From the NCBI GenBank assembly GCA_018969885.1, contig JAGWXN010000005.1, positions 1 to 33,445 on the forward strand: a stretch of 33,445 bases of DNA, in the 5' to 3' direction. The position numbers and the translations under genes are program-made. Source of the stretch: Betaproteobacteria bacterium. GTDB lineage: Bacteria > Pseudomonadota > Gammaproteobacteria > Burkholderiales > Burkholderiaceae. The notes beneath the pieces were generated by a model. The model was not told where the DNA came from and did no database searches. It saw only the letters and a program-made list of their open reading frames with translations. Shown here piece after piece: positions 18,503 to 29,535 of this stretch. Each line of letters begins with the position of its first letter. Within the stretch, counting starts at the first letter, position 1.

Positions 18503-19636
18503 ATGCTGCTTACCGAAGACCATCGGCTGATTCGCGACGCGGTCCGCGACTATGTTCGCGACCATGTCGCGCCACACGCCGCAAACTGGGATCGCCACGA
18601 CACCTTCCCGCGCGAGGCGCTCGCCGGACTCGCCGCGCTCGGCTGCTACGGCGTCGCGGTACCCGAGCGCTGGGGAGGTGCGGGGCTCGACTATGTGTCG
18701 CTTGCGCTCGTGATCGAGGAGATCGCCGCGGGCGATGGCGGCACCTCCACCATCGTCTCGGTCAACAACTGCCCGGTCTGCTCGATTCTGCTTGCCTGGG
18801 GGTCGGAGGAGCAGAAGACGCGCTGGCTGGGGCCCCTCGCATCGGGCGCGATGCTGGGCGCGTTTTGCCTCACCGAACCGCAGGTGGGGTCCGATGCCTC
18901 CGCGCTTCGCACCACGGCACGTCTCGAAGGTGATCACTGGGTGCTCGATGGTGTCAAGCAGTTCATCACCTCGGGCGCCAATGGTGATGTGGCGATCGTG
19001 ATGGCGGTGACGGACCGCGAGGCAGGAAAGCGTGGCATCTCTGCATTTCTTGTGCCCACGGACAGCGCCGGCTATCGGGTGGCGCACATCGAGAAGAAAC
19101 TCGGCCAGCATTCGTCTGACACCGCGCAGATCGCGCTTGAGGGCTGTCGGGTGCCGGCCCAGAACCTGATCGGTGAACCCGGGCAGGGCTATCGCATTGC
19201 ACTGTCCGGACTCGAGGGCGGGCGGATTGGCATCGCCTCGCAGTCGGTGGGTATGGCGCGTGCTGCGTTTGAGGCGGCACTTCGCTATGCGCACGAGCGC
19301 GAGGCGTTTGGCGCGGCCATCTTCAATCATCAGGCGGTGCAGTTCCGGCTTGCCGATATGGCGACGGGACTGGAGGCGGCGCGACAGCTGATTCTTCACG
19401 CAGCGGCGCTTAAAGATGCCGGCAAGCCCTGTCTGAAGGAAGCGGCCATGGCCAAGCTCTTTGCTTCGGAGACCGCGGAGAAAATCTGCTCCGACGCCAT
19501 CCAGATTCATGGCGGCTACGGTTACGTCAATGATTTCCCGGTTGAGCGGATTTATCGCGATGTGCGCGTCTGCCAGATCTATGAGGGCACGAGCGACATC
19601 CAGCGGATTCTGATCGGCCGGGCGCTGGCCGAGTGA
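18503..19636 (+). CDS. Acyl-CoA dehydrogenase, short/branched-chain type
   Basis: A second FAD acyl-CoA dehydrogenase, 377 residues. It carries [17 protein letters not shown], the [14 protein letters not shown] segment and the C-terminal [20 protein letters not shown]. Here the catalytic base is at the ordinary place, Glu361 in YEGTS, while the helix-G position reads [10 protein letters not shown], with Gly where liuA has Glu. It is thus not a copy of isovaleryl-CoA dehydrogenase. Likely substrates are a straight short-chain acyl-CoA or 2-methyl-branched acyl-CoA (isobutyryl or 2-methylbutyryl), which would extend the operon to valine or isoleucine intermediates. Substrate assignment is inference. 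It begins 14 bp after atoB. Confidence 0.9.
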   Translation: MLLTEDHRLIRDAVRDYVRDHVAPHAANWDRHDTFPREALAGLAALGCYGVAVPERWGGAGLDYVSLALVIEEIAAGDGGTSTIVSVNNCPVCSILLAWGSEEQKTRWLGPLASGAMLGAFCLTEPQVGSDASALRTTARLEGDHWVLDGVKQFITSGANGDVAIVMAVTDREAGKRGISAFLVPTDSAGYRVAHIEKKLGQHSSDTAQIALEGCRVPAQNLIGEPGQGYRIALSGLEGGRIGIASQSVGMARAAFEAALRYAHEREAFGAAIFNHQAVQFRLADMATGLEAARQLILHAAALKDAGKPCLKEAAMAKLFASETAEKICSDAIQIHGGYGYVNDFPVERIYRDVRVCQIYEGTSDIQRILIGRALAE

Positions 19637-19712
19637 TGATGCGCGGCGCGCGCCTCGTCACATCGCTTACCCGTCCACGCGCCCATTTATTGTCCGTCGA
19701 GGATCGTCCGTC

Positions 19713-21320
19713 ATGTCTCAGATAGTCAGCAAGCTCGACCCGGCGGGCGCAGAGTTTTCCGCTCACGCGCAGGCCATGCGCACGCTGGTGGGCGACCTGC
19801 GCGAGAAGGTGAAGCACGCCGCGATCGGCGGTGGGGAGACCGCGCGCGCGCGCCACGTCGCTCGCGGCAAGCTACTTCCTCGCGAACGCATCGAGCGGCT
19901 GCTTGATCCCGGCTCGCCCTTTCTCGAGCTCTCACCGCTTGCGGCTTACGGCATGTATGGCGATGAGGCGCCGTGTGCGGGCATCATCACCGGCATCGGT
20001 CGGGTGAGCGGCCAGGAGTGCGTGATCGTTTGCAACGACGCCACGGTGAAGGGCGGTACCTACTATCCGGTCACGGTGAAAAAGCATCTGCGGGCTCAGG
20101 AGGTTGCGCGCGACAACCGTCTGCCCTGCATTTACCTGGTCGATTCGGGCGGCGCCAATCTGCCCAATCAGGACGAAGTGTTTCCCGATCGCGAGCATTT
20201 TGGCCGCATCTTCTACAACCAGGCGACGATGTCGGCTGAGGGCATTGCGCAGATCGCAGTGGTGATGGGCTCCTGCACGGCGGGCGGCGCCTATGTGCCC
20301 GCGATGAGCGATGAGGCGGTGATCGTCCGAAATCAGGGCACGATCTTTCTGGGCGGCCCGCCGCTGGTGAAGGCCGCCACCGGTGAGGAGGTGAGCGCTG
20401 AAGATCTGGGTGGGGGCGATGTGCATACGCGGCTCTCGGGCGTGGCCGATCACCTGGCGGCCAACGACGAGCATGCGCTTGGCATCGCCCGTTCGATTGT
20501 GGCCACGCTCAACCGCAATAAGCGGATCGAGCTCGCCTGTCGCGCGCCGCGACCCCCCGCCTATCCGGCCGAGGAGTTGCTAGGGGTCATTCCCACCGAC
20601 GCCCGAAAATCTTTCGATGTGCGCGAGATCATCGCGCGGGTGGTCGATGGCTCGGAGTTCGATGAATTCAAGCCCCGTTATGGCAGCACGCTGGTCACGG
20701 GCTTTGCCTGGATCGAGGGCATGCCGGTGGGCATTCTGGCCAACAACGGCATCCTGTTTTCGGAGTCGGCGGCCAAAGGCGCGCATTTCATCGAACTGTG
20801 CGCGCAGCGCCGCATACCACTCGTGTTCTTGCAGAACATCACGGGCTTCATGGTGGGCCGCAAATATGAGAATGAGGGCATTGCGCGCGCCGGCGCGAAG
20901 CTGGTGACTGCGGTGGCCTGCGCGCAGGTGCCCAAGTTCACCGTCATCATTGGCGGCTCCTTTGGCGCGGGCAACTATGGCATGTGCGGGCGCGCGTATT
21001 CGCCGCGGTTTCTCTGGATGTGGCCCAATGCCCGCATCAGCGTGATGGGCGGCGAGCAGGCGGCCGCGGTGCTCGCCACCGTTCGGCGTGATGGCATCGA
21101 GTCGCGCGGCGGGCAATGGAGCGCTGGCGATGAGGAAGCCTTTCGTGCGCCGATCCGCGAGCAGTACGAGCGTCAGGGCCATCCCTATTACGCGAGCGCA
21201 CGGCTCTGGGACGACGGCATCATCGATCCGGTTGACACCCGTCGGGTGCTGGCGCTGGGTCTGTCTGCGGCGCTCAATGCGCCGATTCCGCCGACCCGGT
21301 TCGGCGTTTTCCGGATGTGA
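19713..21320 (+). CDS. liuB: Methylcrotonyl-CoA carboxylase, carboxyltransferase (beta) subunit
   Basis: This subunit transfers the carboxyl group from biotin to 3-methylcrotonyl-CoA to make 3-methylglutaconyl-CoA. The 535 residues contain the two crotonase-like carboxyltransferase halves. Visible blocks are [51 protein letters not shown] (typical of methylcrotonyl rather than propionyl carboxylases), [24 protein letters not shown] and MSYGGEQ-like [13 protein letters not shown]. It is followed directly by the biotin-bearing subunit. The gap of 76 bp before it has no LiuR-like palindrome, so it probably depends on upstream transcription. Confidence 0.95.
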   Translation: MSQIVSKLDPAGAEFSAHAQAMRTLVGDLREKVKHAAIGGGETARARHVARGKLLPRERIERLLDPGSPFLELSPLAAYGMYGDEAPCAGIITGIGRVSGQECVIVCNDATVKGGTYYPVTVKKHLRAQEVARDNRLPCIYLVDSGGANLPNQDEVFPDREHFGRIFYNQATMSAEGIAQIAVVMGSCTAGGAYVPAMSDEAVIVRNQGTIFLGGPPLVKAATGEEVSAEDLGGGDVHTRLSGVADHLAANDEHALGIARSIVATLNRNKRIELACRAPRPPAYPAEELLGVIPTDARKSFDVREIIARVVDGSEFDEFKPRYGSTLVTGFAWIEGMPVGILANNGILFSESAAKGAHFIELCAQRRIPLVFLQNITGFMVGRKYENEGIARAGAKLVTAVACAQVPKFTVIIGGSFGAGNYGMCGRAYSPRFLWMWPNARISVMGGEQAAAVLATVRRDGIESRGGQWSAGDEEAFRAPIREQYERQGHPYYASARLWDDGIIDPVDTRRVLALGLSAALNAPIPPTRFGVFRM

Positions 21321-21331
21321 GGCGGCCCGCT

Positions 21332-23427
<2,096 letters not shown>

Positions 23428-23431
<4 letters not shown>

Positions 23432-24426
23432 CCGGTTTATCTTCTGGCGCCGAGCAAGGGCAAGGCGTCTCCCATCTGGCGAAGGCATCGCCCACCATCG
23501 TGCTGGGTCTGCGCAGCGCCGATGCTATGCAAGCGTGGACCCAGGCGCTAAGCGAGGCGTTGCCGTACGCCCGGATCGTGCCCGATGCGGTCGACGCCCC
23601 CGCCGCCCCCGCCGCCGACTATGCGGTGCTGTGGCGGCCGCAACCCGGTTTTTTCGCGCGCCAGCCCGGGCTCGCCGCAGTCTTTGCCGCCGGCGCAGGC
23701 GTTGACTGGCTGCTCACCGACCCGACGCTGCCGGCGGCGCTCCCGATCTATCGCATCGAAGATGGCGGCATGGCCGAGCAGATGGCGGCCTATTGCGCGC
23801 ATGAGGTGCTCCGCTTTCACTATCGCTATGACCGCTATGAAGCGCAGCAACGCGCGGGTGTCTGGCAGGAGTGGCCCTATGTGAGCCCGGCGCGCTGTGC
23901 CGTGGGCGTGTTCGGGATGGGCAAGATGGGCGAGGCGATCGCGCGTGCGCTGGTTGCGCTCGGCTTTGCGGTACGCGGCTACTCGCGCTCGCCGCGCACG
24001 CTGGTCGGGATTGAATGCTTTGATGACTCGCACGGGCTTGAGCCGTTCCTGCAAGGCGCGCAGGTGCTGGTGGTGGCAGCGCCCCTCACACCGGCCACCC
24101 GCAATCTGTTTGACGCCATGCGTTTAGCACAGCTGCCGCGCGGGGCCTTCCTGATCAACGTCGCGCGAGGCGACCTGGTGGTGGAGGAGGCGCTGCTGGC
24201 TGCGCTCGATTCGGGTGCGCTCGCTGGTGCCGCGCTCGATGTATTTCGCACCGAGCCGCTGCCGCGCGAGCACCGCTTCTGGAACCACCCACGGGTACGC
24301 ATCACGCCGCATGTGGCGGCGATCACCGTTGTGAGCGAGTCTGCCCGCCAGGTGGCGCATCGCATCACGCAGCTTGCGCTCGGCCATACGCCCAGTGGCC
24401 TGGTTGATCGCAACCGCGCCTATTGA
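23428..24426 (+). CDS. ghrA: Glyoxylate/hydroxypyruvate reductase A-like 2-hydroxyacid dehydrogenase
   Basis: A D-2-hydroxyacid dehydrogenase of the GhrA branch, 332 residues, expected to reduce glyoxylate to glycolate or hydroxypyruvate to glycerate. The Rossmann motif GVFGMGKMGEAIA is present, and the second strand ends YSRSPRT; the Arg/Ser there suggests NADPH preference. The catalytic Arg is in NVARGDLVVEEAL, the Glu in FRTEPLP and the His in ITPHVAA. The N-terminus is Pro/Ala-rich at about residues 50-60 and low in complexity. It is coupled to liuD by an ATGA overlap, in a slot where other liu clusters may carry the hydratase gene. The symbol is by family, not proven substrate. Confidence 0.85.
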
Positions 24427-24452
24427 ACTGGCTCTCAAGGAAAGTCCTCCTC

Positions 24453-25382
24453 ATGCCCAACACCCTGCCCGCCCGAGTCTTCATCACCGAGGTCGGCCCG
24501 CGCGACGGTCTTCAAAACGAGAAAGCGCCGCTTGCAACCGATGTGAAGGTCGAGCTCTGCGAGCGGCTGCTCGCTGCCGGCGTAGCGCAGCTCGAGGTCA
24601 CCTCCTTCGTATCGCCCAAATGGGTGCCGCAGATGGCCGATGCGGCCGATGTGCTTGCCCGCCTCCCCCGGCGTGCCGGGCTCACGTTGTCTGCGCTCAC
24701 GCCCAACCTGAAAGGCTTCGAGGCGGCGCTTGCGAGCCGAGTCGATGAGGTGGTGATTTTCGGCGCGGCAAGCGAGGCGTTTTCAATGCGAAACACCAAT
24801 TGCTCGGTGGCCGAGAGCATCGAGCGATTTCGCCCGGTGGCCCAGGCCGCCAAGGCTCGCGGTCTGCGGCTCCGCGCAGTGATTTCGGTGGCTTTTGGCT
24901 GCCCCTATCAGGGCGATGTGCCCCTCGAATCTGTGATCGACCTGGTCCAGCGCACCCGCGATCTGGGCTGTGATGAGATCGGCATTGCCGACACCATCGG
25001 TGTGGCGACTGTGGGTCATGTGAAGCGCGTGTTTGAAGCGGCGGCGGGCAAGGTGCCGCTCGGCCAGCTCTCGGGGCACTTCCACGATACCTACGGTCAG
25101 GCGGTTGCCAATGTCTATGGCTGCCTGGAGGTGGGCGTGCACCGGTTTGACAGCGCCGTTGCGGGGCTGGGCGGCTGTCCGTATGCGAAGGGCGCAACCG
25201 GCAATGTCGCCACCGAAGACTTGCTGTGGCTCTTCAAGGGCCTGGGCATCGACACGGGTCTGAACCTTGATGCGATGGTGCAAACTGGCCAGTGGATCTC
25301 TGAGCAGGTGGGCCGTCGCTATGCCTCGCGGGTGGGTGCTGCGCTCGCAGCACGCGAGGCCGTGGCCGAGGCGCGCGCATGA
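24453..25382 (+). CDS. liuE: Hydroxymethylglutaryl-CoA lyase
   Basis: This enzyme splits HMG-CoA into acetyl-CoA and acetoacetate, the last step of leucine degradation (also known as mvaB). The 309-residue TIM barrel shows EVGPRDGLQNEKAPL (metal and substrate binding), HFHDTYGQAVANVYGCLEVG (metal-binding His pair) and the catalytic Cys242 in GGCPYAKGATGNVATEDL. I place the start at the ATG at 24453, which has AAGGAAAG about ten bases before it. A TTG at 24423 would add ten residues and overlap ghrA. Confidence 0.95.
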   Translation: MPNTLPARVFITEVGPRDGLQNEKAPLATDVKVELCERLLAAGVAQLEVTSFVSPKWVPQMADAADVLARLPRRAGLTLSALTPNLKGFEAALASRVDEVVIFGAASEAFSMRNTNCSVAESIERFRPVAQAAKARGLRLRAVISVAFGCPYQGDVPLESVIDLVQRTRDLGCDEIGIADTIGVATVGHVKRVFEAAAGKVPLGQLSGHFHDTYGQAVANVYGCLEVGVHRFDSAVAGLGGCPYAKGATGNVATEDLLWLFKGLGIDTGLNLDAMVQTGQWISEQVGRRYASRVGAALAAREAVAEARA

Positions 25383-25413
25383 TTGCCATCCGACAGCTCC
25401 AACGGGCCCCGTC

Positions 25414-25662
25414 ATGAACGCTGCCACGGTTCCGTCGCCCTGCATTTCGGTCTGTCAGCTCGATCCCGAATCGCGCCGCTGCCTGGGCTGCTCGCGTTCC
25501 ATCGAGCAGATCGAAGCCTGGATCATGCTCGATGATCGCGAGCGCATGGCCGTCTGGGTGCAGCTCGCGCGGCACTTCGATGTCGACCTTGAAACCGCCC
25601 TCGCCTCACGCGTGGGCGCGGGTCGGGCACGCGAACTGGTGCGCTCTCATGAGTCGGGCTGA
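25414..25662 (+). CDS. DUF1289 family small cysteine-rich protein
   Basis: An 82-residue protein of a widespread proteobacterial family with no assigned function. The N-terminal half holds four Cys in the arrangement C-x3-C-x8-C-x2-C (SPCISVCQLDPESRRCLGC, Cys10, 14, 23 and 26), suggesting a bound metal such as Zn or Fe-S, followed by the helix SIEQIEAWIMLDDRERMAVW. The start is the ATG at 25414, just before the conserved Cys block; the frame is open further upstream but that part overlaps liuE in another frame. Its end overlaps the hydrolase gene by 14 bp. Confidence 0.87.
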   Translation: MNAATVPSPCISVCQLDPESRRCLGCSRSIEQIEAWIMLDDRERMAVWVQLARHFDVDLETALASRVGAGRARELVRSHESG

Positions 25663-26584
25663 GCCAGCGGTCCGGTTACCGGTCGGCGTTCGCTTCATCG
25701 AGCGCGACTGGCTTTCGTCCAACATGGTCCTCATCGCCGAGCCCGATGGCGGCGCAACGCTGATCGATAGCGGCTATGTGAAGCATTCCGCGCTGGTGGT
25801 GTCCCTGGTCGAGCATGCGCTGGGCCAGCTTGGTGCAAAGCGTCTCACCCGCGTCCTCAACACGCATCTGCACTCCGATCACTGCGGCGGCAATGCGGCG
25901 CTCGCCGCACGGTTTGGCTGCGAGGTGCTGGTGCCGGCCGGCAGTGTTGACGATGTTCGGCGCTGGGACACTGCTGCGCTCAGCTATGACGGCACCGCCC
26001 AGCGCTGCGCCCGCTTTGAGGCAAGCGGCGTGCTGGTGCCGGGCGAGACGCTTCCGATCGGCGGGTTGCCCTGGGAGATTTATGCGGCTCCGGGCCACGA
26101 TCCGAAGAGCCTGGTGTTTCACTGTGCGCGCCATCGCCTCCTGGTCTCGGCCGATGTGCTCTGGAAAAACGGCTTTGGCGTGATTTTTCCCGAGCTGGTC
26201 GGAGAGTCGGGCTTTGCCGAGCAGGCCGAGATGCTCGAGCTGATCGCAGGCCTTGATGTGGATACCGTGCTGCCTGGTCATGGCCCGGCGTTTGCCGAGC
26301 CGCTCGCAGTGATCGAAACCGCACGTAGAAGACTCGCATCGCTTCGCGATGACCCGGTGCGAAACGCACGCTACGCCCTGAAGGTGATGATCAAATATCT
26401 GATGCTTGATGTGGAAGAGGTCGAAGAGAGGGTGCTCGCAGAGCGGGTGGCGGGTGCGTCGGTGCTTCGCAGTGCGGCTGCGCTCCTGGATCTGCCGCTC
26501 GAGGCAGCCTTTGACTGGGCGGTTGGGGAACTCACCGCGCAGGGGGCGCTGAGACGTCTGAACGGGAGACTCTTTAATGTCTGA
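25649..26584 (+). CDS. Metallo-beta-lactamase-fold hydrolase
   Basis: A cytoplasmic (no signal peptide) hydrolase of 311 residues in the glyoxalase II-like branch of the metallo-beta-lactamase fold. The metal-binding motif is intact: His73-x-His75-x-Asp77-His78 in NTHLHSDHCGGN. Further ligands follow in APGHDPKSLVFHC, the Asp of VSADVLW and the His of VLPGHGPAF. The C-terminal ~90 residues form a helical domain. Thioesters are plausible substrates given its place after HMG-CoA lyase, but this is inference. The start ATG at 25649 lies within the DUF1289 gene's end, and the stop overlaps the next gene by eight bases. Confidence 0.88.
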   Translation: MSRAEPAVRLPVGVRFIERDWLSSNMVLIAEPDGGATLIDSGYVKHSALVVSLVEHALGQLGAKRLTRVLNTHLHSDHCGGNAALAARFGCEVLVPAGSVDDVRRWDTAALSYDGTAQRCARFEASGVLVPGETLPIGGLPWEIYAAPGHDPKSLVFHCARHRLLVSADVLWKNGFGVIFPELVGESGFAEQAEMLELIAGLDVDTVLPGHGPAFAEPLAVIETARRRLASLRDDPVRNARYALKVMIKYLMLDVEEVEERVLAERVAGASVLRSAAALLDLPLEAAFDWAVGELTAQGALRRLNGRLFNV

Positions 26585-27134
26585 ACGATTCGCGCAGGCG
26601 CCGCGACTGCGGGACAGCACGCCCGCCGATCTTGAGGCGATTGAGCGCATTTATGCGCACCATGTGCGACATGGCACGGGTTCGTTTGAGCTTGAGCCGC
26701 CCACGCTCGCCGAAATCAGGCGCCGCCGCGACGATGTGCTCGCCAATGGCTTTGCACACCGGGTGGCCGAAGCAGGCGGCGAGGTCGTGGGATTTGCCTA
26801 CTTCAATTTTTTCCGGATGCGGCCTGCCTACCGGTTCAGCGTGGAGAATTCGGTTTATGTGCGCACGGGGCTGGCGCGCGGTGGCATTGGTCGTGCGCTG
26901 CTTTCGGATCTGATCGATGAGGCCCGTGCACGGGGCGTGCGCCAGATGATTGCCGTGATCGGCGACAGCGCCAACACCGGCTCGATCGGACTGCATGCCG
27001 CGTGCGGTTTTCGATTTGCCGGAATCCTGCGCGCAAGCGGCTGGAAATTCGACCGCTGGCTCGATACCGTCATCATGCAGCGCGAGATCGGTGCGGGCGA
27101 CCGTGAGCGCCCGCCCGACTCACATCAGGTATGA
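26577..27134 (+). CDS. GNAT N-acetyltransferase, phosphinothricin acetyltransferase-like
   Basis: A 185-residue acetyl-CoA-dependent N-acetyltransferase. The acetyl-CoA loop is [18 protein letters not shown], with the upstream SVYVRTGLA strand and the downstream [39 protein letters not shown] that typifies the Pat/Bar and MddA-like group. Natural substrates of such chromosomal members are often amino-acid analogues such as methionine derivatives; nothing here shows which. It is last in the long rightward cluster. Its 3' end overlaps the convergent guaC end by 15 bp. Confidence 0.85.
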   Translation: MSERFAQAPRLRDSTPADLEAIERIYAHHVRHGTGSFELEPPTLAEIRRRRDDVLANGFAHRVAEAGGEVVGFAYFNFFRMRPAYRFSVENSVYVRTGLARGGIGRALLSDLIDEARARGVRQMIAVIGDSANTGSIGLHAACGFRFAGILRASGWKFDRWLDTVIMQREIGAGDRERPPDSHQV

Positions 27135-28094
27135 CGTGTCGTTGTCGTGCCCGAGGATTACGTAGTTCACGCGCCGCAGATCGCTGAGCCTGCGTCCGCC
27201 GGCGTATGAGATCGAGCTCTGCAGGTCTTCTTCCATCTCGCGTAGCGTGTCGGCGAGCTTGCCTTTGATGGGCTCAAGAATGCGCTTACCTTCAACAAAG
27301 CTCCGATGCCCTTTGTTGAACTCCGAGGCGGAACCGTAGTATTCCTTGTAGAGCTTGCCGTCGACCTCGACCGTGGTGCCGGGCGATTCTTCATGACCGG
27401 CGAACATCGACCCGATCATGACCATGGTGGCGCCAAAGCGCACCGACTTTGCAATGTCGCCATGCTCGCGGATGCCACCGTCGGCGATGATGGGCTTGGT
27501 GGCGACCCGGGCACACCACTTGAGCGCCGACAGCTGCCAGCCACCGGTTCCGAAGCCCGTCTTCATGCGAGTGATGCACACCTTGCCGGGTCCGACGCCG
27601 ACCTTGGTGGCGTCTGCTCCCCAGTTTTCGAGATCGATCACGCCCTCGGGCGTGCCCACATTGCCGGCGATCACGAAGGCCTTGGGCAGATGCTCGCGGA
27701 TGTGGGCGATCATCTGCCTGACCGTCTCTGCATGCCCGTGGGCGATATCGATGGTGAGGTAATCGGCGCCCAGACCTTCGCGGGCGAGTTCGCGCACGAC
27801 GTCGCGATCGGCCTCTTTCACACCCACCGACAGCGATACGAACAGCCCCTTTTCGCGCATGGCGCGGGCAAAGGCGATGCTGTCGATATCAAAGCGGTGC
27901 TGGATATAGAAATAGCCCTCGCGCGCGAGTCGCTCACAGATGTCGTCGTTGACCACCGTCTTCATGTTGGCCGGAACGACCGGGATGCGGAAGTGACGCC
28001 CTCCCAGCTCAATTGAGGGGTCGCACTCGCGGCGGCTCTCCACCACGCAGCGGCGGGGCAGAAGCAGGATGTTGTCGTAGTCGAAAATTTCCAT
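27120..28094 (-). CDS. guaC: GMP reductase
   Basis: GuaC reduces GMP to IMP with NADPH and ammonia release, in purine salvage. The TIM barrel of 324 residues resembles the shorter GMP-reductase subgroup more than the ~347-residue E. coli form. The catalytic Cys173 is in [17 protein letters not shown]. Substrate-loop motifs [35 protein letters not shown] and the family-typical YFYIQHRFD are present. No CBS domains interrupt it, which separates it from IMP dehydrogenase. The start is the ATG at 28094 ([16 protein letters not shown]); the frame is open 12 codons further upstream. It follows the ligase gene after 141 bp and may have its own promoter. Confidence 0.94.
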   Translation of the reverse strand: MEIFDYDNILLLPRRCVVESRRECDPSIELGGRHFRIPVVPANMKTVVNDDICERLAREGYFYIQHRFDIDSIAFARAMREKGLFVSLSVGVKEADRDVVRELAREGLGADYLTIDIAHGHAETVRQMIAHIREHLPKAFVIAGNVGTPEGVIDLENWGADATKVGVGPGKVCITRMKTGFGTGGWQLSALKWCARVATKPIIADGGIREHGDIAKSVRFGATMVMIGSMFAGHEESPGTTVEVDGKLYKEYYGSASEFNKGHRSFVEGKRILEPIKGKLADTLREMEEDLQSSISYAGGRRLSDLRRVNYVILGHDNDTSYLM

Positions 28095-28197
28095 CAGCAC
28101 TCTCCGTGGCCGGACCCGGCCGGCACTCAACGCGCGGCAATGGTACCGCGAGGAGCGGGTTGACGAGCGCGTACGCCGCCCTGGCCCGGGTGACCCG

Positions 28198-28215
28198 CGG
28201 CGGCCCGCGCCGCCG
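28198..28215 (-). other. GC-rich hairpin between the CoA-ligase-like gene and guaC
   Basis: CGGCGGC and GCCGCCG pair around a CCGC loop (seven base pairs), about 20 bp past the stop of the ligase-like gene. No T run follows on the - strand, so a classic intrinsic terminator is not supported; it may slow polymerase or protect the upstream message. A second inverted repeat (GGCCGG and CCGGCC, 28108-28121) lies just before guaC. The rest of this 141-bp gap shows nothing I recognise. Confidence 0.35.
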
Positions 28216-28235
28216 GTCCGTCCGTGCTCGACCTT

Positions 28236-29492
28236 TCAGTCGTACTTGCGGGCGTCCTCGATCACCTTGCCGTCGTTGGGCAGGGATCCTGGCGAGACCG
28301 CCTGAACCTCCCCCCGTAACTTAGTGATGTCGCGCAGGGAGGCCGCGATCGCGTCGGCGAGCGACGGGGCATCCGCGCCAGCCTTCAGCTCGCAACGTAG
28401 CGTCATGCGGTCGTTGGCCATTTCGCCGTCCACCACCAGTCGTGCGCGAGCGATCTCCGGGTGCCTGCGCACGACTTCGGCGATCTGGCCAGGATGCACG
28501 AACATGCCCCGCACCTTGGTGGTCTGGTCGGCGCGGCCCAGCCAACCACGGATCCGGACATTGGTGCGCCCGCAGGGCGAGGCGCCCGGCAGCACGGCGG
28601 AAAGATCGCCGGTGCCGAAACGGATCATCGGATAGTCGGGATTGAAACTCGTGACCACCACCTCCCCGACCTCGCCATCGGCGACCGGATCATCGGTGCC
28701 CGGGCGCACGATCTCCAGGATCAGATCTTCGTCGAGGATCATGCCCTCGAGTGCCTCAGACTCGTAGGCAATGAGCCCGATGTCAGCCGTGCCGTACCAC
28801 TGGAGCACGCTCGAGAGGCCTTGCTCGCGAAACCATGCGCGCAGGCTTGGCGGGAGCGCTTCGGCCGCCACCAGCGCGCGTTTGAGCCGCGAGATATCGG
28901 CGCCGGTCTCGCGCGCTTTCTCCACCAGGATGCGCAGAAACGAGGGCGTTCCGACATAGGCGTCGGGAGCGAGCGCGGCAATGAGTTCAAGCTGCTGCTC
29001 GGTCTGGCCGGTGCCAGCTGGGATGACCGCGCAGCCGATATGGCGGGCCGCGCCGTCAACCATCCAGGCGCCGGGCGTGAGGTGATAGCCAAAGCAGTTC
29101 TGGACGACATGGCCGGGGCGCATGCCTGCCGCCCAGAGCGCACGCGCCGCGCGCCAGGGGTCGGGGCGGGCACCTTCCGGGTCGAAGATGGGGCCAGGGG
29201 ACATGTAGAGCCGGCCCATTCGTCCGGGCAGGACGGTGGTGAAGCCGCCAAAGGGCGGGCGCGCAGCCTGGTGGTCTTTGAGCTCGCCCTTGCGAAGCAC
29301 GGGAATCTGGGCGAGTGCCTTGCGCGAAGCGATCGCATCGGATTCAACCAGCCGAAGCCGCTCCGCCCAGCCCGGTGCGTGCGCTTTCGCATGCGCGATC
29401 AGGCCAGGCAGGCGGGCAAAGAGCGCGCCCTCGCGCGCTTCGGGCGTACGCGTCTCGAGATCGTCATAGTGCTTGCGGTTCGCGTCATTCAT
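28236..29492 (-). CDS. PaaK-like adenylate-forming protein (phenylacetate-CoA ligase family)
   Basis: A 418-residue member of the phenylacetate-CoA ligase family, last in the leftward liv operon, 43 bp after livF. C-terminal motifs are kept: WYGTADIGLIAYESE (A5-like), MIRFGTGDLSAVLPG (A7), IRGWLGRADQTTKVRGMFVHPGQIAEVV (A8) and a final LPNDGKVIEDARKY with the A10-type lysine. However, the usual Ser/Thr/Gly-rich ATP loop (SSGTTG-like) is absent; at that place, residues 97-107, it reads MSPGPIFDPEG. It may be a distinct subfamily with an altered nucleotide site or changed chemistry. I chose the ATG at 29492; the open frame extends 37 low-complexity codons upstream, into livF. Confidence 0.8.
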   Translation of the reverse strand: MNDANRKHYDDLETRTPEAREGALFARLPGLIAHAKAHAPGWAERLRLVESDAIASRKALAQIPVLRKGELKDHQAARPPFGGFTTVLPGRMGRLYMSPGPIFDPEGARPDPWRAARALWAAGMRPGHVVQNCFGYHLTPGAWMVDGAARHIGCAVIPAGTGQTEQQLELIAALAPDAYVGTPSFLRILVEKARETGADISRLKRALVAAEALPPSLRAWFREQGLSSVLQWYGTADIGLIAYESEALEGMILDEDLILEIVRPGTDDPVADGEVGEVVVTSFNPDYPMIRFGTGDLSAVLPGASPCGRTNVRIRGWLGRADQTTKVRGMFVHPGQIAEVVRRHPEIARARLVVDGEMANDRMTLRCELKAGADAPSLADAIAASLRDITKLRGEVQAVSPGSLPNDGKVIEDARKYD

Positions 29493-29535
29493 TACCGACT
29501 CGCTTTGAGACAGGGGCTGGGGATCGATGCGGGCT

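Noticed and set aside
18206..19510. 434-codon open frame on the - strand over the thiolase and second acyl-CoA dehydrogenase genes
   Set aside because: Shadow of two well-supported genes; no recognisable motif and a composition typical of antisense frames.
23590..23632. Run of GCC/CCC triplets within the ghrA-like gene
   Set aside because: Encodes an Ala/Pro-rich linker within an intact reading frame; low complexity but not a separate element.
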